In this document: positions 37,285 through 45,683 of the stretch, piece after piece | How positions within the stretch are numbered: position 1 is the first letter of the stretch | How the letters are laid out: every line of letters begins with the position of its first letter | DNA from: Rhodococcus sp. 06-235-1A | GTDB lineage: Bacteria; Actinomycetota; Actinomycetes; Mycobacteriales; Mycobacteriaceae | Length of the DNA stretch: 64,000 nucleotides | NCBI RefSeq assembly: GCF_002258785.1 | Contig: NZ_NOYI01000036.1 | Location: 120,545 to 184,544 of the forward strand | Reading direction: 5' to 3' | The notes under the pieces: model-generated | Told to the model about the DNA's origin: nothing | Seen by the model: only the letters and a program-made list of their open reading frames with translations | Databases searched by the model: none | Program-made: the position numbers and the translations under genes

Positions 37285-39183
37285 TCAGTCGGGCAGTTCG
37301 GCGTCGGGGAAGGCCGTCTGCTGGTAGCCGCCACGGAGCGTGCCCTCGATGTAGGCGGCCTTGCAGGCGCGCCGGGCGATCTTGCCGCTGGAGGTACGCG
37401 GGATGGAACCGGCAGGCACGAGGAGAACGTCGCGGACCGTGACGCCGTGTCGCGCGGACACCGCGGCACGTACCTCGTCGGCGATCGGCTGCGGGTCCGC
37501 TTTGCCGGAGCCCGGAGCGCGCTCGGCGACGATGACGAGCTGCTCGGAGCTGTCGTCCGAGTCCTTCGTCAGAGCCGCACCACTGAACTCGAACACGATG
37601 TCGGGGAGCTGGTTGAGCGGCACGGCGAACGCCGCGACGAAGCCCGGCCGCAGCGCCTTGCTGGCTTCCTGTGCCGAGAACTCGAGGTCCTGCGGGTAGT
37701 GATTGCGGCCGTCGACGATCACGAGGTCCTTGACGCGACCGGTGATGTAGAGCTCGCCGTCGTGATAGACACCGAAGTCGCCGGTGCGCATCCAGTTGCC
37801 ACCCTCGGGAGCACCGTCTGCGTGCGAGCCCTCGGGAACCCGGTGAACGAGCTTGTTGTGGAAGGTTTCGGTGGTCTCGGTCTCGCGACCCCAGTAGCCC
37901 TGACCGATGTTCTCGCCGTGCAACCAGATCTCTCCGACGTGCTCGTCGGGAACCTCGGTGGCGGTCTCGGAATCGACGATGGCTGCCCACTGGCTGCGGG
38001 CGACCGTTCCGGTGGACACCTGCGGGATGGCACCGGGCGCATCGGGGGCGACCACGACGAAGTTGCCCGCGTTGAGCTCGACGCGGTCGACGTAGACCAC
38101 CTTGGCCTCGTCGGCGTGCTTGCTCGTCGAGACGAACAACGTGGCCTCGGCCATGCCGTAGGACGGCTTGATGGCGGACTTCGGCAGACCGTAGGGGCCG
38201 AACGCCTCGTTGAACTTCTTCATCGACGACGTCGTGACGGGCTCGCTGCCGTTGATCAGGCCGATGACGTTCGACAGATCCAGGCTCTCGCCGTTCTTCG
38301 GCAGTCCACGCTGGGCGGCGTGCTCGAACGCGAAGTTCGGTGCCGCCGCGAACGTGCCTGCGCCGTCGGAGACCGCAGCGAGCTCCTTGATCCAGCGCCA
38401 CGGCCGCTGCACGAATGCGCGCGGGCTCATGATGGTGATGTATTTGCCACCGAGCGCCGGGAGGATGACGGTGAGCAGGCCCATGTCGTGGAACATCGGC
38501 AGCCAGGTGACGCCGCGGGAGTCGTGGTTGATCTCCATGCTGTCGACCATCTGCAGTGCGTTGACGCCGACTGCGCGGTGGGTGATCTCGACGCCTGCCG
38601 GAGTTCGCGTCGAGCCCGACGTGTACTGCAGGTATGCGATGTCGTCCAGCGTTGCCGTCGGCTCGACCCAGGTTTCGCCGACGCTGTCCGGAACGGCGTC
38701 GACGGCGATGATCCGGGGGCGCTCCGCGGCGGGCAGCGCTCGGAAGAACGCGCGCACGCCCGCGGCCGAGTTACCTGCGGTGAGGATCGCGCTGGGCTTG
38801 CAGTCGCCGAGGACGGCATGCAGGCGGTCGGTGTGGCCCGGCTCGTCGGGATCGAACAGCGGTACTGCGATGGTGCCCGCATAGATCGCGCCGAAAAAAG
38901 CGACGACGTACTCGAGCCCCTGCGGGGCCAGGATCGCGACACGGTCACCGGGCTGGGTGACCTGCTGCAGGCGAGCCGCGACGGCCTTGAGGCGAGTACC
39001 GAACTCGGCCCAGGTCAACTCGTGGGCTTCGCCGTCGCGCTCCCGCGAGTAGTCGACGAACCGGTACGCGAGCGTGTCGGCGTTCTCCTCTACGTTCACC
39101 TCGACATGGCGGACGAGCGTTTGCCCTTCGCCGATGGTGATGTGGCCGTTCTCATCGATGAAATCATCGAAATTGTGGCTCAT
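37285..39183 (-). CDS. fadD32: Long-chain fatty acyl-AMP ligase
   Basis: 632 residues. The ATG at 39183 is chosen over an in-frame ATG seven codons earlier because a GGAGGAG site lies at ideal spacing before it. ANL-superfamily motifs: LQYTSGSTRTPAG (residues about 185-197), WLPMFHDMGLL, NGSEPVTTSSM, PSYGMAEATLF, GEIWLHGENIGQGYWG, GRVKDLVIVDGRNHYPQD and the C-terminal catalytic Lys region IPRTSSGKIARRA. It closely matches Rv3801c. It makes meromycoloyl-AMP and loads the N-terminal carrier of Pks13. First gene of the fadD32-pks13-accD4 operon. Confidence 0.96.
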   Translation of the reverse strand: MSHNFDDFIDENGHITIGEGQTLVRHVEVNVEENADTLAYRFVDYSRERDGEAHELTWAEFGTRLKAVAARLQQVTQPGDRVAILAPQGLEYVVAFFGAIYAGTIAVPLFDPDEPGHTDRLHAVLGDCKPSAILTAGNSAAGVRAFFRALPAAERPRIIAVDAVPDSVGETWVEPTATLDDIAYLQYTSGSTRTPAGVEITHRAVGVNALQMVDSMEINHDSRGVTWLPMFHDMGLLTVILPALGGKYITIMSPRAFVQRPWRWIKELAAVSDGAGTFAAAPNFAFEHAAQRGLPKNGESLDLSNVIGLINGSEPVTTSSMKKFNEAFGPYGLPKSAIKPSYGMAEATLFVSTSKHADEAKVVYVDRVELNAGNFVVVAPDAPGAIPQVSTGTVARSQWAAIVDSETATEVPDEHVGEIWLHGENIGQGYWGRETETTETFHNKLVHRVPEGSHADGAPEGGNWMRTGDFGVYHDGELYITGRVKDLVIVDGRNHYPQDLEFSAQEASKALRPGFVAAFAVPLNQLPDIVFEFSGAALTKDSDDSSEQLVIVAERAPGSGKADPQPIADEVRAAVSARHGVTVRDVLLVPAGSIPRTSSGKIARRACKAAYIEGTLRGGYQQTAFPDAELPD

Positions 39184-39322
39184 TACTTCAATCTCCTCCG
39201 ACACGAATCCGCTGCCGTCCAGCCTGCGTGAACTTGGCCCGCACGCCCTGACTGCACGAGTGCAGACACCGAACAGCGTTTGATGTTACTGATTAGTAGC
39301 TCTAGCGGTGTCGGTTTGGCAC

Positions 39323-39366
39323 CTGGCCTCGTGGCCAGCTACATGGTACCGACACACACCTGTGTC
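39323..39366. other. Two short hairpins between LLM gene and fadD32
   Basis: CTGGCC-TCGT-GGCCAG (39323-39338) and GACACA-CACC-TGTGTC (39351-39366, touching the LLM stop codon) are two small perfect stem-loops. They may attenuate transcription from the LLM gene into the fadD32 promoter region, which also contains a TAnnnT-type element. No poly-U tract follows. Confidence 0.35.
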
Positions 39367-40363
39367 ACTCGCCTTTCAGCAAGTCGACGACCGGTGCGAA
39401 TGCTTCCATTTGAGTAGGGAAAACCCCGACATAGGACATCGTGGTCCGCGCGCGAACGTTACGGATCTGATCGGCGATCTCGTCGTACGTCCCGAATGCG
39501 AGGTACGGGGACGACAGAATGTCCTCGACGGTCAGCTTTACGTCGACGTCCACGTTCGGCGGGTAGCCGTTGTCCAGAGCCGCAAGCGCCATCTCCGCCA
39601 TCTGTTCCCGATCGTCGGTCACGACGATGGTGGTGATCGCCCAGTTCAGTTCGATGTCGTCGAACCGGTCGCCTGCGGCCGCACGAATCAGCTCGACGCG
39701 CTCGAGGGTCTTCTCGATGGTCATGCCCGACAGCAGCAACTTGCCTTCCTTCGAGGTGCTCGGCACCACGGAGATGATGTCCGCGTGCTTGGCCGCCAAC
39801 GCGAGCATCCTCGGTCCGCCGCCACCGATGCAGATCGGCGGACGCGGTCCCTGCCGCGGCCGAGGACTGCCCTTGAGCCCGGTGATCGTGTAGTGCTTGC
39901 CCTCGAAGTTGCACTCCTGACCGCGCAACAGCACGTCGAGAATCTCGAGGGTCTCCTCCAGCTTCTCGATCCGCACGCCCGGACGGTCGTACGTGATGCC
40001 TGCCTTGTCGTACTCCTCGCGCATCCACCCTGCACCGAGACCGAGCTCGAGCCGTCCACCCGAGAGCACGTCGATCGTCGCCGCGTCCTTGGCCAGCACC
40101 GCAGGGTGGCGGAAGCCGTTCGCCAGCACTGCGGTGCCGAGCCGGATCTTGTCGGTGGCGACGGCAAGTGCGCCGAGCGCTGCAATAGGACCGACCTGAT
40201 TACCCAGGTGATCGGGAATCATGAAGCTGTCGTAACCCAGTTCCTCGGCCTGTTGCGCCAGCTTGATGAATTTCCGAGCCCCGCCCTCCTCGGCGTTTCC
40301 CTCTCCGCCCGCAGCGAATCGGAATTTGCGCGGCCCGGCGGTCGCGGCCTCGGCGGAACTCAT
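39365..40363 (-). CDS. F420-dependent LLM-class oxidoreductase (TIGR03621-type)
   Basis: 332 residues, luciferase-like TIM barrel. KFIKLAQQAEELGYDSFMIP, ALGALAVATDKIRLGTAVLA, SGGRLELGLGAGWMREEYDK and PPICIGGGGPRMLALAAKHA are typical of F420-dependent members of the TIGR03621 subgroup. It likely reduces or oxidises a small molecule with coenzyme F420; the substrate is unknown. It sits between the Rv3802c-like gene and fadD32, which adjoin in M. tuberculosis. There is a 227-base gap upstream and about 180 bases before fadD32, so it is probably its own unit. Confidence 0.85.
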   Translation of the reverse strand: MSSAEAATAGPRKFRFAAGGEGNAEEGGARKFIKLAQQAEELGYDSFMIPDHLGNQVGPIAALGALAVATDKIRLGTAVLANGFRHPAVLAKDAATIDVLSGGRLELGLGAGWMREEYDKAGITYDRPGVRIEKLEETLEILDVLLRGQECNFEGKHYTITGLKGSPRPRQGPRPPICIGGGGPRMLALAAKHADIISVVPSTSKEGKLLLSGMTIEKTLERVELIRAAAGDRFDDIELNWAITTIVVTDDREQMAEMALAALDNGYPPNVDVDVKLTVEDILSSPYLAFGTYDEIADQIRNVRARTTMSYVGVFPTQMEAFAPVVDLLKGE

Positions 40364-40590
40364 CTAATGCTCTCCTCGGGGGTCTTCGAACGTGCGGCGG
40401 TCTGAAAGCAGCTGGTCGGTAGGGCGCTGGACGCAGGCGGCCGAAGCAGATCTGCGCAGGTCCAAGGCGTCACTCTAGCCGCTCACCGGAACGGATCACA
40501 CCGGCTGGGGGTTGCCGGGCTCAGGTTTGTGCGCGGCAATAGCTCGCGACACGCCGCGTTGTGATGTGTCCGTTATAAACCGACAGGTAC

Positions 40591-41547
40591 TCACGAATGA
40601 GCGGGTGTCGGGGCATTCTCGATCAGCCCGGCAGCCCACGCCGCCGTCCACTGCGTGGCCGTCGTGCCGGAGCCGTCGACGACGAAACTGTTGTACGACG
40701 CGTGCACGGGATTGCCCGCAGCACCGATCAGAATTTGGATGCTCTGCGGAATGTTGCGCAGCGACAATCCATCCGACGGAGAGGAACAGATCAAGTCCCC
40801 GGGTGCGCAGATCTGATTGGTCCGGTCGTCGAGCGCACCGAACCCGCCGTCCCGACGCCCCGTCATGGTAATTCCGGGCAGGTCGAGTCCGCCGAGCGCT
40901 ACCTCTGCACCGACGCCGTCGAGCGGAGCCGGAATGTCGGTACCGGACACCCCGTCGCGGCGACCGTCGGCGATGAGAGTGACCCCGAGAACGCGATCGG
41001 CGGAGATGGGCCCGTTGCCCGCGCCGATGTCGGACGCGATGTCGCCGGAGATCACAGCGCCCTGAGAGAAGCCGGTGAGGACGAAGTTGGTGAGCGGGCA
41101 CCGTGCGCTCACATCGATCATCTTCTGAACAGCAACAGCTTTACCCTCGGTGCGGCTGTTGTTGTAGGACTGCTGACCGTCCGGCGGCAGAGCAATCGGA
41201 TTCGAGAACTGGGCGACGTACGGCACGGTGAATACGTCTGCGCGCGATCCGGGGAACTGCTCCTGCAGCGGACGCGTGACGTTGAGCATCAGCGACAGCG
41301 GGTTGGCCGTCGGGTTGTACGGATCGTCGGTGGCCGAGGACTCCCAGGTGCCGGGAATGGCGATGACCTGAACGTCGGGGCAGTCGGCCGGCTGGGCCGT
41401 CGGCTCCTCCGGTCCGGGCGGGGGCACGGGCGTGCCCGGACCCGTGGGTAGCCGTCCGGCGAGCAGGTACCAGAGAGCGACGATGATCAGACCGACGATC
41501 ACCGCAACGGCGATCACCGGGAGGATTCTGCGCTTACGCTTGGCCAT
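40591..41547 (-). CDS. Cutinase-family envelope lipase/thioesterase, Rv3802c-like
   Basis: 318 residues. A single N-terminal membrane anchor (about 8-30) is followed by a Pro-rich linker and an alpha/beta-hydrolase domain of the cutinase family. The nucleophile is in TGFSQGAV (Ser161), with the expected late Asp (CAPGDLICS) and His (GNPVHASYNS), each next to a Cys or in a loop as in cutinases. It corresponds to Rv3802c (336 residues), an essential phospholipase/thioesterase linked to mycolate homeostasis and a tetrahydrolipstatin target. It is transcribed after the DUF732-type lipoprotein, 26 bases downstream. Confidence 0.9.
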   Translation of the reverse strand: MAKRKRRILPVIAVAVIVGLIIVALWYLLAGRLPTGPGTPVPPPGPEEPTAQPADCPDVQVIAIPGTWESSATDDPYNPTANPLSLMLNVTRPLQEQFPGSRADVFTVPYVAQFSNPIALPPDGQQSYNNSRTEGKAVAVQKMIDVSARCPLTNFVLTGFSQGAVISGDIASDIGAGNGPISADRVLGVTLIADGRRDGVSGTDIPAPLDGVGAEVALGGLDLPGITMTGRRDGGFGALDDRTNQICAPGDLICSSPSDGLSLRNIPQSIQILIGAAGNPVHASYNSFVVDGSGTTATQWTAAWAAGLIENAPTPAHS

Positions 41548-41573
41548 CGGCGTGGGTCTCCATCAACCTGGAT

Positions 41574-42119
41574 CTACGGCCTGCAGTACGTCGCCTGAGC
41601 GGCGGTGATGTACGTCTGGGCCGTTTGCTGGGCCTGCGTTTCGTTGATCTGCGTTCCGGACGCGCTCGCCTCGACGCCGACATTGGCGGTGACGTAGGTC
41701 GAGATCTCGTCGGCAGCAACACCCTGCGCCTGTGCGGCACAGATGTAATTGGCCGTCGACACCGCGATGTCGCCGTTGCCCGCCGGGGTGACGCCCTGCT
41801 TCTTCAACTCGTCGAGGAAGCTCTGCCCGCGGTCGTCGATCTGGCTCTCCGTCGGACCGGGAAAGTCGTCCGGGACCGGCTGCGGCTGCTCCGGCGGCGC
41901 AGTGGCCGCCTCACCCGGGCTCGTGGTCGGTGCAGCGGTGGTGCTCTCGGCCGCCGACGTCGTCGAACTCGCCTCGGTTGTCGTCTCGGCGGCCGAGGTC
42001 GTGCTCGTCGGAGCACCAGTGGCTGTCGAGTCGTCACTTCCGCAGGCCACCAGCATCGAGCTCGTCGCCACGGCCAACACACCGAGAGACAGAGTTCTGG
42101 CCAGAGAGTTACGCGTCAT
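41574..42119 (-). CDS. DUF732-like lipoprotein
   Basis: 181 residues from ATG 42119; the longer reading is rejected because it buries the signal. Signal peptide with lipobox MLVAC (Cys26), then a low-complexity Ser/Thr/Ala/Pro linker (about 30-85). A small helical C-terminal domain has two Cys (TANYICAAQAQG; AAQATYCRP) matching the DUF732 pattern of mycobacterial secreted proteins. Function unknown. The 26-base distance to the Rv3802c-like gene suggests co-expression. Confidence 0.8.
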   Translation of the reverse strand: MTRNSLARTLSLGVLAVATSSMLVACGSDDSTATGAPTSTTSAAETTTEASSTTSAAESTTAAPTTSPGEAATAPPEQPQPVPDDFPGPTESQIDDRGQSFLDELKKQGVTPAGNGDIAVSTANYICAAQAQGVAADEISTYVTANVGVEASASGTQINETQAQQTAQTYITAAQATYCRP

Positions 42120-42216
42120 CGATCGAAATCCTTCGGTCGTGGGGTTCGAGGCGACAGTACAGCCACGCTCTGAGAGAACTCTGAAAGCCGTGATCGGCTG
42201 CCGAAGCCCCTCGAGG

Positions 42217-44118
42217 TCACGGCGCGATCGTAGCCACGCCGTCCTTGACGGTGATGATGCCGAACTGGAAGTTCTGTTGCTTACCGCCACCGTCGATGTC
42301 GAACTGATCGCTGGTGGGGTAGCCCAGTCGACCGCCCTCGTAGCCGACCGATCCCCATGCGTCGAAGATCGGACCGTACGGGGTGGACCAGGCACCGCTG
42401 AGCGGGCTCCAGTAGATGTTGCCCGTCTCGAACTGGTTGAAGCGTCCGCCGTCCCGGATCGGGCCGAGTTCGTTGGACTTCGGGAACCCGAGAGCGCCAC
42501 TCTCCCAACCCAATTCACCGTACTTGCCGAGAATCATGCCTTGCACCGAGTGCACTCCGGCATCGGGCGAGGTGTAGATGGCACCGATCTCGAAGCCCTG
42601 TACCGAACCGGGCTTGTTCGGTGTCACGACCTCGTCGAGCACCGGGTAACCCAGGGGCCCGCCCTCGTAACCCTGAGCGGCCCATTCGTCGAGCACGGCT
42701 CCCTTGACCACGTGCGCACCGGTCTGCGGCGTGAAGTAGATCATGCCGTTCTGGAAGGCATTGAACCGTCCGCGACCGTCGGGGGTACCGATCTCGCCGG
42801 TCTTCGGGAAGCCGAGCGCACCCTCGGGGCCCTTGTTGCCCTGATAGATGCCGCCGATGGCACCGGCGACCACCTGCGCGCCGGTATCGGGGGTGAAGAA
42901 GACGCGACCGAAGGTGAAGTCCTGAGCACGCCCACCGGCAACGTTGTATTCCGCGGTCAGGCACGGGCCGAGCCACGAGTTGGCACCGCTCGCATTACCG
43001 ATCAGTCCGGCGACACTGCAGGCGGGCTTGTCCACCTCGACGCCGAGGGCGGTGGCCAGCTGCGGCCACAGCTGATGCAACTCGAACTGCCAGTACGGCC
43101 ACGAGTGCGTACCCGACGGCCGGTAGTTGACCTGAGCGGGAATGCCGAGCTGATTGAGCTTGGTGGCGAACGTCTGCGAGGTCAATCGCGACAGGATCTC
43201 CAGACCCATGCCTGCATAGTTGGTGCTCACGCCCGGGATGCCGGACGGCTGATCGTACGGACCGGTCGAGCCGTTGCCGCTGGAGACGTAGAGGCTGACG
43301 CCCTCGAGCTTGTCGGCCAGCATGTACGGATCGTGCTGGGCCCACAGCGAATTCGACGGTGGTCCCCACATGGCGCTGGAGTTGAACCCGCCGGCGTCGG
43401 TCATCGCGTACTGGATGGCCTGCGGCATGCCGAGCGAGGTGGTGCTCAGGATGCCCGAGAGCGAGCCGGCGAACTTGAAGAAGCCGGGATTGCGAGCGGC
43501 CAGGAACATCGCGGACGTGCCGCCCATCGACAGTCCGACGACTCCGCGGGTGTCGGTGCTGCGCCAGTCCTTCTGCAGAATTGGCGGGAGTTCCTTGGTC
43601 AGGAACGTCTCCCACTGGTAGTTCTTTCCGTTGTCCTGATCGACCCAGTCGGAGTAGAAGCTGGACTGGCCGCCGACGGGGAGGACCACGTTGACGTTCT
43701 TGTCGGCGAAGTACGACTCGGCATCGGTCTCGGCCGTCCAGCCGTTCTCCTGGTCGGTCGCACGTAGTCCGTCGAGCATGTACACCTGCGGGAACGTCGC
43801 CTGCGGGTTGATGTTCCAGTCACGTGCGAGCAGCAGCTGAACCTGGATGGGCGTGCCCATCGACGGAGACTGGATCCACAGTGCGACGCGGCGATCGGAG
43901 AGCCAGTCCACCGAGGTCACCGTGGCACCGGAGGTCTGGGTGTAGGCGGGCCCGGTCTGGGCAATCGGAGCCGTCCGAGCACTCGGAGCGGCGGCGGCCA
44001 CCGTTGTCGTCGCGAAGGGAATCATCAGCGCGGATGCGACGGCCAATGCTGCTGCCGCTCGCCCGGCCCGTGTGCCGGCCGATGTAGTCCGACCGAACCG
44101 AACAAGCCCAGTACGCAT
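42217..44118 (-). CDS. Mycolyltransferase (Ag85-type) with C-terminal LGFP repeats
   Basis: 633 residues from ATG 44118; an earlier in-frame start lengthens the signal region without support. A signal peptide is followed by an Ag85/esterase D domain (about 60-390) with YMLDGLRA, the oxyanion/substrate loop GGQSSFYSDW, nucleophile GLSMGG (Ser197) and the His loop GTHSWPYW. Residues about 405-633 carry at least four LGFP-type repeats (GALGFPKT, GPLGYPVL, GALGFPKS, GRLGYPTS), which bind the mycolyl-arabinogalactan-peptidoglycan layer. The architecture equals PS1/Cmt1 of Corynebacterium glutamicum. It should transfer mycolates between trehalose and arabinogalactan while tethered to the wall. Confidence 0.92.
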   Translation of the reverse strand: MRTGLVRFGRTTSAGTRAGRAAAALAVASALMIPFATTTVAAAAPSARTAPIAQTGPAYTQTSGATVTSVDWLSDRRVALWIQSPSMGTPIQVQLLLARDWNINPQATFPQVYMLDGLRATDQENGWTAETDAESYFADKNVNVVLPVGGQSSFYSDWVDQDNGKNYQWETFLTKELPPILQKDWRSTDTRGVVGLSMGGTSAMFLAARNPGFFKFAGSLSGILSTTSLGMPQAIQYAMTDAGGFNSSAMWGPPSNSLWAQHDPYMLADKLEGVSLYVSSGNGSTGPYDQPSGIPGVSTNYAGMGLEILSRLTSQTFATKLNQLGIPAQVNYRPSGTHSWPYWQFELHQLWPQLATALGVEVDKPACSVAGLIGNASGANSWLGPCLTAEYNVAGGRAQDFTFGRVFFTPDTGAQVVAGAIGGIYQGNKGPEGALGFPKTGEIGTPDGRGRFNAFQNGMIYFTPQTGAHVVKGAVLDEWAAQGYEGGPLGYPVLDEVVTPNKPGSVQGFEIGAIYTSPDAGVHSVQGMILGKYGELGWESGALGFPKSNELGPIRDGGRFNQFETGNIYWSPLSGAWSTPYGPIFDAWGSVGYEGGRLGYPTSDQFDIDGGGKQQNFQFGIITVKDGVATIAP

Positions 44119-44278
44119 GATGATGACTCTCTTTCGACGTGAACTCTCGAAGGTCTCGTGAGGAGACATGCTTCGTATGTCTTTCTACACGTGCCGGGTG
44201 GCGACGAACAGCAGACGCGCTGTGACTGATGGTGCGATTGTGAACAGAGGTGTGGGTTCGATCCCGCCGAAACCGAAA

Positions 44279-44312
44279 AATGCCGCCCTGCGTGTGTGCG
44301 CAGGGCGGCATT
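44279..44312 (-). terminator. Intrinsic terminator of the middle mycolyltransferase gene
   Basis: A 14-bp perfect stem AATGCCGCCCTGCG / CGCAGGGCGGCATT with a six-base loop. On the minus strand it is followed by a TTTTT run, the form of a rho-independent terminator. It lies 26 bases past the stop codon of the gene at 44339. Confidence 0.85.
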
Positions 44313-44338
44313 CTCCGAGCATCGACTACCGGTCGAGA

Positions 44339-45352
44339 TCAGGCGTTGAGAGCATCCAGGATCTGGGTGCGAGCCTTCCACAGCTCGGCTCCCCAGTACG
44401 GCCAGGCATGGATGCCGTTCGACGGGAAGCTGTACGTGGCCGGAATGCCGAGAGTGTTCATCCGGATCTGGAATGCACGGGTGTTGGCGAGCGACAGGGC
44501 TTCTAGAGCCATGCCGTTGGCCGTGTTGTAGAAATCGATCGGCGCGGCGGGATGGTCGAACTCGCCGGGCAGACCGCTGGCTGCCGAGATGTACAGGGAC
44601 AAGCCCTTCAGCCTCGGTGCGAAGACGAACGGGTCGTTGCGCAACCACGCCGGGTTCCACGGCGGTCCCCACATGGAGTCGACGTTGAAGCGTCCGGCGT
44701 CGAGCATCGCAACGCGGATCGCCTCGCGCATACCGGGCGCGGAGATGTTGAGGTAGCCCGAGAGCGAGCCGGCGAACTTGAACTGATCGCGGTGGTACGC
44801 CGCGAGCGTCAGGGCCGCGGAACCACCCATGGACAGTCCGAGGACACCGTTGTTGCTGCGCGAGACACCGTAGTTCTCGAGGAACGCCGGCAGCTCCTGC
44901 GTCAGGAACGTCTCCCACTTGTAGGTGACTTCCTGGCCGTTGAAGTTCGACGAGGTGTACCAGTCGCTGTAGAAGCTGGACTGACCGCCGACGGGCATGA
45001 CCAGAGTCACGTCGTCGTTGGCGAACTGATCCTGCGCGTTGGTCTCGAACGTCCACGCGTTGCGATCGTCACGGGCACGCAGACCGTCGAGCAAGTAGAG
45101 AGCGGCATTTCCGCCGCGGGCCGCCCACTGGACCTGAACCTTGATGGGACCCATCTCGGACGGGACGATCAGGTCTTCACGGCCTCCGGCCGGCGTCTGG
45201 TGCACGACGGGCACCGGTGCCGCGACGGCGGTGGCCCCACCGATGACACCGGCCGCGATGGGTAGTACGAGTGCTGCAGCGCCGACGCCGAGCAGGCGCT
45301 GACGCCAGCGTGACGAGGCCCTCGGTGTGCTGCTGAGGCCGGCAAATCGCAT
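44339..45352 (-). CDS. Mycolyltransferase, antigen 85 family
   Basis: 337 residues, the usual single-domain Ag85 length. There is a probable signal peptide ending near residue 45 (ATAVAAP). The catalytic domain has YLLDGLRAR, MPVGGQSSFYSDW, KWETFLTQELP, nucleophile GLSMGG (Ser174), FAGSLSGYLN, MWGPPWNPAWLRNDP and the His loop GIHAWPYW. It esterifies mycolates onto trehalose and arabinogalactan. A GAGAGAGAG-type ribosome site precedes the ATG. It is about 60-65% similar by eye to the next gene, so the two are likely a tandem duplication. It ends at the terminator at 44279-44312. Confidence 0.93.
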   Translation of the reverse strand: MRFAGLSSTPRASSRWRQRLLGVGAAALVLPIAAGVIGGATAVAAPVPVVHQTPAGGREDLIVPSEMGPIKVQVQWAARGGNAALYLLDGLRARDDRNAWTFETNAQDQFANDDVTLVMPVGGQSSFYSDWYTSSNFNGQEVTYKWETFLTQELPAFLENYGVSRSNNGVLGLSMGGSAALTLAAYHRDQFKFAGSLSGYLNISAPGMREAIRVAMLDAGRFNVDSMWGPPWNPAWLRNDPFVFAPRLKGLSLYISAASGLPGEFDHPAAPIDFYNTANGMALEALSLANTRAFQIRMNTLGIPATYSFPSNGIHAWPYWGAELWKARTQILDALNA

Positions 45353-45683
45353 GAATCGTGCTCTCTCTCATCTACGCGGTCTCCGCCTTCGTAGCGGCCC
45401 CCGGCAATCGAACAGGGCTTTCCTGGTGGCCCCGTGAGGCCGGGTCAAGCTGGAAATCCTGGAAAGGCTGTGGTTCTGCTGAGAACAGGAGAACCGCTCG
45501 ATGGAGGTTATTCCATCGAGCGGTTCCAAGGCAAAACTGTGATCAGCGTCGCAGTTTCATCTAGCCGTTTCCCCGAAACAGGAGACTATCCTGCCCCGTC
45601 CCCGCTGAACAGTCCCAAAAAGTCGTGAGTTGTCACTATGGGCCGAAAAACGGGCGAAACGACCGAAATGTGCTGTGACCGGG
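45353..45683. other. Intergenic region between two mycolyltransferase genes
   Basis: 331 bases with one strong hairpin (45491-45526) and the ribosome site and presumably the promoter of the gene at 44339-45352. No convincing gene is visible on either strand. Confidence 0.6.
45491..45526 (-). terminator. Hairpin downstream of the third mycolyltransferase gene
   Basis: A perfect 15-bp stem GAACCGCTCGATGGA / TCCATCGAGCGGTTC with a six-base loop lies 160 bases past the stop of the gene at 45684. There is no U-run, so termination strength is uncertain. Confidence 0.55.

Noticed and set aside
37252..39231. A 659-codon plus-strand frame opposite fadD32
   Set aside because: Antisense shadow of a gene with complete adenylate-forming motifs; the protein has no recognisable fold or signal.
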